A stretch of DNA of 29,399 bases from DATGSL01 sp964645585 (GTDB lineage Bacteria > Verrucomicrobiota > Verrucomicrobiia > Opitutales > T3Sed10-336), in NCBI GenBank assembly GCA_964645585.1, contig CAZYAN010000050.1:1-29399 (forward strand), read 5' to 3'. Below the pieces are notes generated by a model, which did no database searches, was not told the DNA's origin, and saw nothing but the letters and a program-made list of their open reading frames with translations. The position numbers and the translations under genes were made by a program. Below, piece after piece: positions 22,919 to 29,399 of this stretch (positions within the stretch are counted from its first letter, which is position 1; each line of letters opens with the position of its first letter).

Positions 22919-23434
22919 TCCTCCCGTTCAACTCCGTCAGCCTTCTCTCCATTGCGCACGCCTCGCCGCCCAGACAAGGAGCAGGTCAGCCAAATTCTCG
23001 TTTCTTCACGGTGAACCCCGCAACCTCCAGAACCACCCTAAGGGTTTCCCCTAGTGGCCTGATAGGTTTTTACTAACCGCTTGCGGCAAGGATCCCCGAT
23101 TTCGAACAGGCACAATTTCCGCCATTCTCTCCCACCTTTCGTTGAGAAAGATGTCGACGCCTGTCGCCTGATCCCTCAAATATGGAGGAAGTCACTCGGA
23201 TTCAGAGGCTCTCGCAGAGGGGAAGTGACGGGGCGAAGCCTGCCCAAAATTTCCTGAGCGGGCAATACAGGGCAAGGGTAAACTCTTCATCGGCATCTAC
23301 TCCGAAACCTTATCCACCTCAAGGAAATGCCCTACTTCAAACGGGGCAGAACTCCTCTGGTTAACTGGGTAAACAATGTCGTTTCAGCCGTGGTGCCGCA
23401 GCCCGGATGATCAGGAAGCTTCGATCAAAATAGA

Positions 23435-23502
23435 AACCGAAGACAGCCAAGGTAACACTCCATGAATTCAAATCTCATTTTCAGCCTTCGTTTCCTTCTG
23501 TT
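23435..23502. repeat. Inverted pair of 9-nt periodic repeats (CGAAGG type)
   Basis: The left arm (23435-23452) reads AACCGAAGACAGCCAAGG. The right arm (23485-23502) is CCTTCGTTTCCTTCTGTT, its reverse complement with about five mismatches. The right arm closely matches the unit sequence of the element at 13134 (AACxGAAGGAA). Confidence 0.65.
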
Positions 23503-23540
23503 CTATCCTCTTTGGCCACAGGCTGGTTGGATTCCCGACT

Positions 23541-23606
23541 CGCCAAGACGCCAAAGACACAAAGGCAAATCCTGATCATCCTTCGCGTCTTGGCGCCTTG
23601 AGCGAA
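23541..23606. repeat. Inverted pair of periodic repeats (CCAAGACG type)
   Basis: The left arm (23541-23565) has CAAG/CAAAG/CAAAG at 8-9 nt spacing (CGCCAAGACG, CCAAAGACA, CAAAGG). The right arm (about 23580-23606) reads CCTTCGCGTCTTGGCGCCTT, an imperfect reverse complement. It lies just downstream of the 23435 element. Confidence 0.6.
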
Positions 23607-23749
23607 GCGGACCTGAGTTTCCTCTCTAAGTAGACCGCGGCTAGAAGCCTCATCCGTGTCAATTTGTATCTGTTTGTGCGAGAAATCCGCATTGCGCTGA
23701 ATTTCGTTTTAAAGAAGCCAAGCTTCGAGCCTCCAAAAATCCTTCAACT

Positions 23750-25141
23750 ATGAAAATCTGTTGTATTGGCGCCGGTTACGTCGGCGGTCCCACGATGGCG
23801 ATGATCGCCGCTAAAGCACCGGACGTGAAAGTCACGGTTGTCGACATCAACGCGAAGCGAATCGCGGAATGGAATTCCGACCGCCTCCCTGTATTCGAAC
23901 CGGGACTGGATGAAGTCGTTCGCCAAGCCCGCGGCCGCAACCTCTTTTTCTCAACCGATGTCGACGGCGCCATCCGCGAAGCCGACGTCATTTTTATTTC
24001 GGTCAACACGCCGACGAAAACGTACGGCATCGGCGCCGGACGCGCCGCCGATCTGCGCTACATCGAAGCCTGCGCGCGCCAGATCGCCCGCGCCTCAGAC
24101 CGGTCCAAGATCGTGGTGGAAAAGTCGACCCTGCCGGTGCGCACCGCCGAAGCGATCAAGCGGATTTTGTCGGCCAACGAAAACGGTGTCACCTTCCAAG
24201 TATTGTCGAATCCAGAATTTCTGGCGGAAGGCACCGCAATCGCGGATCTCGAAAACCCGGACCGCGTCCTGATCGGGGGGGAGCAAACCGGCGAAGGTTT
24301 GCAAGCGGTCGAGACGCTCGCCAGCCTCTACGCCCATTGGGTGCCTCGCGACAGAATCATCACGACGAATCTCTGGTCGTCCGAGCTGTCGAAGCTTACG
24401 GCCAACGCGTTCCTCGCCCAGCGCATTTCCTCGATCAACTCGATTTCCGCGCTCTGCGAAGCGACCGGAGCGGACGTCGATGAGGTCGCCTTCGCCATCG
24501 GCCGCGATTCGCGGATCGGTCCGCGTTTCCTCAAAGCCTCCGTCGGCTTCGGCGGCTCGTGCTTTCAAAAGGACATCCTCAACCTCGTCTATCTCTGCCA
24601 GCATTTCGGTCTTCCGGAAGTGGCGGAATACTGGGAGCAGGTAGTCAAAATGAACAACTACCAGAAGCGGCGTTTTTCAGCCAACATCGTCCGCAGCCTC
24701 TTTAACACAGTTTCGGGCAAAAAAATTGCGATCTTCGGCTTCGCGTTTAAGAAGGACACCAACGACACCCGCGAATCCGCCGCCATCGCCGTCTGCAAGG
24801 ATCTCCTCCAGGAGCAGGCCGTCCTCGCGATCCACGATCCAAAAGTTCCGGCCGCCCAAATCTATTCCGACCTCGGCCTCGCGCCGGACGATCCGTCGGT
24901 TCAGGTAACGAATGATCCCTATGCCGCCGGCGAAGACGCCCATGCCATCGCCGTGCTGACCGAGTGGGACCAATTCCGCGACCTCGACTACCAGCGGCTC
25001 TTCGACACGATGAAGAAACCCGCCACCATCTTCGACGGCCGCAACATCCTCGACCTGTCAGCCCTCCGAAACCTCGGTTTCGACGCCCACGGCATCGGCA
25101 AACCGAAAGCCGACCTGTCCGGCAACGGAGTTCACGGGTAA
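23750..25141 (+). CDS. ugd: UDP-glucose 6-dehydrogenase, eukaryote-like type, 463 aa
   Basis: The enzyme oxidises UDP-glucose to UDP-glucuronate with two NAD+. It has the NAD-binding start MKICCIGAGYVGGPTMAMIA, ISVNTPTKTYG near residue 83, KSTLPVRTAE, LSNPEFLAEGTAI, SELSKLTANAFLAQRISSIN, and the catalytic Cys271 in SVGFGGSCFQKD. The C-terminal domain (KKIAIFGFAFKKDTNDTRES) completes the full-length family. Phrases such as NTPTKTYG, AQRISSINSISALCEATGAD and LNLVYLC are, from memory, nearly identical to animal and plant UGDH rather than to the common shorter bacterial Ugd. It opens a polysaccharide export locus and probably supplies glucuronate for that glycan. No Shine-Dalgarno is visible. Confidence 0.97.
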   Translation: MKICCIGAGYVGGPTMAMIAAKAPDVKVTVVDINAKRIAEWNSDRLPVFEPGLDEVVRQARGRNLFFSTDVDGAIREADVIFISVNTPTKTYGIGAGRAADLRYIEACARQIARASDRSKIVVEKSTLPVRTAEAIKRILSANENGVTFQVLSNPEFLAEGTAIADLENPDRVLIGGEQTGEGLQAVETLASLYAHWVPRDRIITTNLWSSELSKLTANAFLAQRISSINSISALCEATGADVDEVAFAIGRDSRIGPRFLKASVGFGGSCFQKDILNLVYLCQHFGLPEVAEYWEQVVKMNNYQKRRFSANIVRSLFNTVSGKKIAIFGFAFKKDTNDTRESAAIAVCKDLLQEQAVLAIHDPKVPAAQIYSDLGLAPDDPSVQVTNDPYAAGEDAHAIAVLTEWDQFRDLDYQRLFDTMKKPATIFDGRNILDLSALRNLGFDAHGIGKPKADLSGNGVHG

Positions 25142-25218
25142 CACGGCTTGACCGCGCAGTTCTCTACTCGCGTACTCGCTCGCGGGGTATTCATCTTTAC
25201 CGCATCGCGTTCAGCTTC

Positions 25219-26085
25219 ATGTCATCCGCCGAATCGTCCTCACTTGAAGTAACCGTATACGAACCGGAATCGGAGCTCGCTCACCCGGTTCGACTGTTCC
25301 GGGAGATGTTCCGTGACCTGTTTCTGGCACGAGAACTTGCGGTGACTTTGCTGAAGCGGGACCTGAAAGCCCAGTTCCGGCAAAGCGTTCTCGGCTACGC
25401 CTGGCTCTTCTTCCCGCCAATCGCCACAACCGCGGTCTGGTTCTTCCTCAACAGTTCCGGCGTTGTGCGCGTGGCCGACACCGGCATGCCCTATCCGGCT
25501 TTTGTGTTGATCGGGACTCTTCTTTTTCAGGCCTTCACCGACAGTCTGAACAAGCCAATCCAGTCCCTGAATGCAGCGAAATCGATGATGATCAAGCTGC
25601 GCTTCCCCCGGGAGGCGCCGGTGATGGCCGGCATTGCCGAAACCTCGGTCATTTCCGCCGTCCGCCTTGTGCTGCTCGTCCCGGTCTTCTTTTTCGTCGA
25701 CCTGTCTCTGAGCTGGACGATGCTGCTTTTCCCGCTCGGCTATCTTGCAATGGTGTTCACCGGGCTGGCCTTTGGAGTTTTAGTCGCTCCCCTCGGCCTG
25801 CTCTACAATGACGTTGGCCGGGCGATCAATATTCTGGCGCAGTTCCTTATGTATTTGACGCCGGTCGTTTACCCCTTGGCGAATGAAGGCTGGCTGGCAT
25901 GGATCAACCGCCTCAATCCAGCCACTTACGTGCTGGAAACCGCCCGGGCCACCCTCGTCGGAGGTCCCTTTCCCTATATCGGTGAAACATGCGCTGTTCT
26001 CGCCGTCATTCTCATCCTGTTATTTCTGGGATGGACCACCCTCCGGATTACCTTGCCCCGGATCATCGAACGCCTCGGGATGTAA
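25219..26085 (+). CDS. wzm: Polysaccharide ABC exporter, membrane subunit (Wzm/TagG type), 288 aa
   Basis: The ATG at 25219 is used; the longer frame overlaps ugd in a poor frame. After a cytoplasmic N-terminus the typical amphipathic entry is seen (LFLARELAVTLLKRDLKAQF, then RQSVLGYAWLFFPP), followed by about six membrane helices, and LTPVVYPLANEG before the last two. These are hallmarks of the ABC-2 permease of O-antigen, capsule or teichoic acid exporters. It pairs with the ATP-binding protein encoded 27 bp downstream to move a lipid-linked glycan across the inner membrane. It lies 77 bp after ugd. Confidence 0.93.
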   Translation: MSSAESSSLEVTVYEPESELAHPVRLFREMFRDLFLARELAVTLLKRDLKAQFRQSVLGYAWLFFPPIATTAVWFFLNSSGVVRVADTGMPYPAFVLIGTLLFQAFTDSLNKPIQSLNAAKSMMIKLRFPREAPVMAGIAETSVISAVRLVLLVPVFFFVDLSLSWTMLLFPLGYLAMVFTGLAFGVLVAPLGLLYNDVGRAINILAQFLMYLTPVVYPLANEGWLAWINRLNPATYVLETARATLVGGPFPYIGETCAVLAVILILLFLGWTTLRITLPRIIERLGM

Positions 26086-26112
26086 CAACTCGGCCCCGCT
26101 GGCTCGCAACCC

Positions 26113-27420
26113 ATGACGACCTTACTTTCACCGCACGACGCATCGATCGAAAGTCCCCCCTCCGCCCCGCGGGAACAGGATGTCCGGGTGCGCGTTGAAA
26201 ATCTCGGCAAAATCTTTTGTCAGGACCTGAAACGGTCCCTCTGGTACGGTGCCAAGGATTCGCTCAAAGATTTGATTCCGGGCCGCACCAGCGGACGCAG
26301 TCCTGGCAAAGACGGGACGATTCCCTTGCGGAAAGGCGAATTCTGGGCAAACCAAAATATCTCCTTTGAACTTCGTAAAGGCGAATGCCTCGGGCTGATT
26401 GGCCACAACGGAGCTGGGAAGACGACCCTCCTGAAGATGCTGACCGGATTGATCAAACCCGACGTCGGCCGGATCGAGATGCGCGGAAGAGTAGGTGCTT
26501 TGATCGCCCTGGGCGCCGGCTTCAACCCAATCCTCACTGGGCGGGAAAACATCTATGTCAACGGCTCGATCCTGGGCCTGTCTCGACGCGAGATTGACGA
26601 GAAAATTGATGAGATCATCGAGTTCTCGGAGATTCGGGAATTTATCGATTCCCCCGTTCAGAATTATTCGTCCGGAATGTCTGTGCGTCTTGGATTCGCG
26701 ATCGCCAGCGCCCTGAATCCAGACATTTTGCTGCTCGATGAAGTCCTCGCCGTTGGCGATGTCAGCTTTCAGGCCAAATGCTTCAACATGCTCGCCTCTC
26801 TGCGAAAACAAGGCACCCCATTCATCCTCGTGTCGCATAACATGCATCAGATCGCACGCTACTGCGACAAGGTTCTGTATCTTTCCCATGGAAAAGTCCA
26901 ATACCTGGGGGAATCCACAAAAGGCATTGAACTCTTCTTGAACGACATGGAAGGCGCCCCCCGGGAAGTCGCCAAACACGGTGCAGAAGGCACTGTCTCG
27001 ACGGGGAGTGGGAAAATTCGAGTTCTCAATACATCCTTTCATGACTTATCCGGACATGCAATTGCAGAACTGCCTGCGGGTTCACCGTTGACGGTGTGCA
27101 TTACCTACCAAGTCAACGCACCGGATGTTACAAACCCGTCAATCGACTTCGTTATAAGAGAAGACGATGACCAACTGTTTCAAATCACAAAAACACTCCC
27201 GAAATCTGTTCAAGGCTCTACGAAAACTTTGAGCATTCATTTCCCTTCCCTCCCCTTCAATTGCTCTTCCCTCTTGTTCTTCTTTTGCCTTTTCGATGCC
27301 GAAACAAGGGAAATCTACGACTGGAAACGAAACATCGAACTAAGCATCCGAAAGAACCCATCGCACCACAGCAAAGCCGTACTCGAAACAACTTGGACGG
27401 TAGCCACTTTGGAAGCTTGA
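26113..27420 (+). CDS. wzt: Polysaccharide ABC exporter, ATP-binding subunit with C-terminal glycan-binding domain (Wzt type), 435 aa
   Basis: The nucleotide-binding domain has Walker A GHNGAGKT at 97-104, the shortened signature YSSGMSVRLGFAIAS from 185, Walker B ILLLDEVLAVGD, and the switch histidine in LVSHNMHQI. The insert between the first strands (CQDLKRSLWYGAKDSLKDL) is normal for this export family. A C-terminal extension of about 140 residues (290-435) has the beta-rich style of Wzt carbohydrate-binding domains (GSPLTVCITYQVNA, DFVIREDDDQLF), which choose the finished glycan for export. The DNA coding for this extension is visibly more AT-rich than the ATPase part, suggesting the domain was exchanged. 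The methyltransferase gene begins 9 bp after the stop. Confidence 0.95.
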   Translation: MTTLLSPHDASIESPPSAPREQDVRVRVENLGKIFCQDLKRSLWYGAKDSLKDLIPGRTSGRSPGKDGTIPLRKGEFWANQNISFELRKGECLGLIGHNGAGKTTLLKMLTGLIKPDVGRIEMRGRVGALIALGAGFNPILTGRENIYVNGSILGLSRREIDEKIDEIIEFSEIREFIDSPVQNYSSGMSVRLGFAIASALNPDILLLDEVLAVGDVSFQAKCFNMLASLRKQGTPFILVSHNMHQIARYCDKVLYLSHGKVQYLGESTKGIELFLNDMEGAPREVAKHGAEGTVSTGSGKIRVLNTSFHDLSGHAIAELPAGSPLTVCITYQVNAPDVTNPSIDFVIREDDDQLFQITKTLPKSVQGSTKTLSIHFPSLPFNCSSLLFFFCLFDAETREIYDWKRNIELSIRKNPSHHSKAVLETTWTVATLEA

Positions 27421-27429
27421 AAAACTTTT

Positions 27430-28212
27430 ATGAATACAGCGGAGTCCCAATACATCTCGAAGAACACTGATTTCTTTTATAACGAACGGGATCAGTTAAC
27501 CCGGGAATCCGCGACGATCGTCCTGGAGCGCGTGCAGCAAGCATTTGGTCCCTTTTCATCGGTCGTCGATGTTGGATGCGGCGTAGGCACTTGGCTCGAC
27601 GTTGCCAGCAAGCTGGGCGCGACGTCTATCAAGGGGTTTGAGGGGGAATGGATCAAGGACAATCCGTCTAAGGTGATTCCGGAAGATTGCCTAGAGATTA
27701 TTGATCTCGAAGAGAATTGGCAGCTAAAGGGGAAATATAGTCTCGGAATCTGCCTAGAAGTCGCCGAACACCTCACTGCCGCCGCTGGCAATCAGCTGGT
27801 AAACAACCTGTGCGATTCTTGTGAGCTGGTATTATTCTCAGCGGCAATACCCAATCAGGGAGGTAAAGGCCACATCAATGAGCAGTGGCCAACGTACTGG
27901 CAATATCTGTTCAAGGGGAAGGGGTTCGTAGCCGTTGACTGTATTCGTCCGGCGATCTGGGATAACGAACAAATCCCATGGTGGTATCGGCAGAACTGCG
28001 TAGTGTTTTGTAATGAAAATCGTTTTGCGCACTATATATCGCGTCTGATGACCAATGCCATTGACCTTACTCCGCCTCTCTTGTCTGTAAGACTGCCAGG
28101 TCAGGAGCGAACAATTATTAGGCCCATCAACCCTTGCCCTAACATACGGTCCACAATTCGTCATCTCTTTCGACAGCTCGGAGCGAAGACACGACGGATA
28201 TTCGGCATGTGA
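27430..28212 (+). CDS. SAM-dependent methyltransferase, 260 aa
   Basis: The class I methyltransferase motif I is clear (VVDVGCGVGTWLD at 45-57), followed by an acidic loop (FEGEW), an acidic turn IIDLEENW and the motif GICLEVAEHL, where His of EHL is typical of the Methyltransf_23-like group. The C-terminal part has KGHINEQWPTYWQYLF and ends in a basic tail (RHLFRQLGAKTRRIFGM). It probably methylates a sugar or the end of the glycan; capping methylation is a known way to stop O-chain growth in Wzm/Wzt systems, but the acceptor is not visible from sequence. Low-GC codon use resembles that of the Wzt C-terminal domain. Confidence 0.88.
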   Translation: MNTAESQYISKNTDFFYNERDQLTRESATIVLERVQQAFGPFSSVVDVGCGVGTWLDVASKLGATSIKGFEGEWIKDNPSKVIPEDCLEIIDLEENWQLKGKYSLGICLEVAEHLTAAAGNQLVNNLCDSCELVLFSAAIPNQGGKGHINEQWPTYWQYLFKGKGFVAVDCIRPAIWDNEQIPWWYRQNCVVFCNENRFAHYISRLMTNAIDLTPPLLSVRLPGQERTIIRPINPCPNIRSTIRHLFRQLGAKTRRIFGM

Positions 28213-28297
28213 CTACTCAGAAGGGCACCCTTGGAGCCATTCTGTTTTTCTTGAAGGCACATTAGCTGTTAAGCTGATCTCAAAAGCAACATTCGCT

Positions 28298-29281
28298 ATG
28301 GCAGAAGAGCTGAAACCCAGAGTTTCGTGGGTTATTTCCGCTTACAATGCGGAGGAGTTTATCGAGGAATGTATCTTGAGCGTCCTCCGTCAGACCTACA
28401 CTAATTTCGAAGTTATTGTCGTTGACGACGGCTCCACGGACCAAACACCGAATTTGCTTGCTCGACTTGCTGCCACCGATCAGCGGATCTCCGTATTCTC
28501 CCAGTCGAACCAGGGTCTCACGAAGGCTTTAATCAACGGATGCAATCGCGCTCGCGGAGAGTTTATTGCGCGAATTGACGCGGATGACATCGCTGAACCC
28601 CAACGGCTCGAACGACAGGTCAGTTTTCTTGAAGCTAATCCGGAATATGTTTGCATTGGCAGTGAAGTCAGGATGCTCACGCCCGACGGGCTCTCCCTTG
28701 GCAGCAAAGAATTATTGCGGGGACATGAAGCTATTCGGCGCGCGTTATTGCTTGGAATTGGCGGCGCCCTCTCTCATCCGTCGGTTCTCTTTCGTCGTTC
28801 CGTCTACGAAGCTGTGGGCGGCTATGATTCCCGATATAAGATCGCACAGGATCTTGATCTGTTCCTGAAGTTCAGCGAAGCAGGACGTGTCGAAAATCTC
28901 CCGGAAGTGCTGCTGCACTGGCGGCAGCATGAGGCCAGCATCAATCGAACTCGATGGAATGAGTGGATTGGTATCAAACGCTTGGCGATCGCCGAAACAA
29001 TCCGCCGCGTCGGTCCGGAGGCATTTGCCGAAGGCCTTTTTTTTCAAGAAGAGCCGGATTTGAATCTCTCGGACTTTTATCAAGTCGCCGTTTATGCCTA
29101 CCGCAGAGGACAGTATTCTACCGCGATGCACTACGCGCGGAGGGGCTTCCGCGCAAAACAGGGTCGGCGCGCCCTTTCAAAACTTTATTTGAAAAGCCTT
29201 TTTTTCCGGTCGCGCGATCGACTTTTGGGACTTCTTCGATTCGGTCGGCAGACTCCGCTTCCAGCCGTTCCCCACTCTTGA
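28298..29281 (+). CDS. Family 2 glycosyltransferase, 327 aa
   Basis: A GT-A fold begins at once (VSWVISAYNAEEFIEECILS), with VVDDGSTD at 41-48 for nucleotide-sugar binding and the metal-binding DADD at 94-97. Further on are GGALSHPSVLFRRS, GGYDSRYKIAQDLDLFLKFS with the catalytic-type acidic pair, and HWRQHEASIN, which are classic for bacterial GT2 enzymes of surface-glycan loci. No membrane helix is present, so it is cytoplasmic or peripheral. It follows the methyltransferase after 85 bp and probably adds one sugar to the exported glycan. Donor and linkage cannot be read from the sequence. Confidence 0.94.
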   Translation: MAEELKPRVSWVISAYNAEEFIEECILSVLRQTYTNFEVIVVDDGSTDQTPNLLARLAATDQRISVFSQSNQGLTKALINGCNRARGEFIARIDADDIAEPQRLERQVSFLEANPEYVCIGSEVRMLTPDGLSLGSKELLRGHEAIRRALLLGIGGALSHPSVLFRRSVYEAVGGYDSRYKIAQDLDLFLKFSEAGRVENLPEVLLHWRQHEASINRTRWNEWIGIKRLAIAETIRRVGPEAFAEGLFFQEEPDLNLSDFYQVAVYAYRRGQYSTAMHYARRGFRAKQGRRALSKLYLKSLFFRSRDRLLGLLRFGRQTPLPAVPHS

Positions 29282-29340
29282 TTCATCATCTACTGGAACG
29301 ACACTGATCGCGTTTCATGTCTAGGAAGGAAATACTCCCC

Positions 29341-29399
29341 ATGATCACCTGGCTTTTGCCGGTTCGCAACGGCATGCCATTCCTTCCGGAAACCTTAGC
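29341..29399 (+). CDS. Start of a second family 2 glycosyltransferase (cut by the window end)
   Basis: The 19 complete codons read MITWLLPVRNGMPFLPETL, the usual first strand and helix of a GT2 domain (LPVRNGxxFLxETL). AGGAAGG lies about 12 nt upstream. It lies 59 bp after the previous glycosyltransferase, in the same direction. The rest is beyond the window. Confidence 0.8.
   Translation, partial: MITWLLPVRNGMPFLPETL

Larger units (their letters stand above)
22919..23749. other. Long intergenic region before the polysaccharide locus
   Basis: About 830 bp without a convincing gene. At 23037-23053 there is an imperfect dyad CTAAGGG-TTT-CCCCTAG. Two inverted periodic repeats follow (23435-23502 and 23541-23606, listed separately), then a single diverged repeat arm near 23653-23685 (GTGTCAATTTGTATCTGTTT). 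The segment 23100-23430 has no feature I recognise and could be a decayed gene or a long leader of the downstream locus. Confidence 0.5.

Noticed and set aside
23182..23364. A 60-aa frame in the long intergenic region
   Set aside because: Low-complexity Ser/Gln/Gly composition, no ribosome-binding site and no similarity that I recognise.

Overview
The window looks like chromosomal DNA of a GC-rich Gram-negative bacterium, most likely a member of the Verrucomicrobiota. The pointers are a secreted protein with an Ig-like module and the C-terminal module often seen in that phylum, a PEP-CTERM anchored protein, an NfeD/FloA cluster, 9-nt periodic intergenic repeats, and weak Shine-Dalgarno sites before many genes. 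This placement is inference; there is no rRNA or other marker gene here.

Layout. 1-2751: the C-terminus of an unidentified gene, a tRNA-Gln(CUG), an uncharacterised signal-anchored protein and a stand-alone LigD-type polymerase. 3.0-9.5 kb: an envelope/stress-like block with two PRC-barrel proteins (one very rich in Gln), a 54-aa DUF1328 membrane protein, a DUF883/ElaB-like protein, an orphan NarL-type regulator and a small lipoprotein. Three sequences upstream of genes in this block match the sigma-54 -24/-12 consensus. The best-placed one has two tandem perfect palindromes about 100 bp upstream, as expected of enhancer sites. 9.8-13.1 kb: an NtrC-family sigma-54 activator and a HAMP-PAS histidine kinase, a plausible controller of that block. 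13.3-17.7 kb: a minus-strand operon of long NfeD (protease type), short NfeD, a truncated FloA-like protein, FloA and a membrane-anchored charged protein. 18.1-22.9 kb: a membrane endonuclease/exonuclease/phosphatase-family protein, a PEP-CTERM protein and a secreted subtilase-like protein. 22.9-23.7 kb: a gene-free stretch full of periodic inverted repeats. 23.75 kb to the end: a surface-polysaccharide locus with UDP-glucose 6-dehydrogenase, Wzm/Wzt-type ABC exporter, methyltransferase, family-2 glycosyltransferase and the start of a second one. Base composition turns more AT-rich within the Wzt gene.

How the parts may work together. The 3-13 kb region reads as a two-component/sigma-54 circuit controlling PRC-barrel and small membrane proteins. 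The NfeD-FloA operon would organise membrane microdomains. The last 6 kb makes and exports a UDP-glucuronate-containing glycan. The most novel material is the candidate sigma-54 regulon with its enhancer palindromes, the Gln-rich helical-hairpin repeats framed by PRC barrels, the short FGAPP-like motif shared by both PRC proteins, and the truncated FloA paralogue inside the NfeD-FloA operon.
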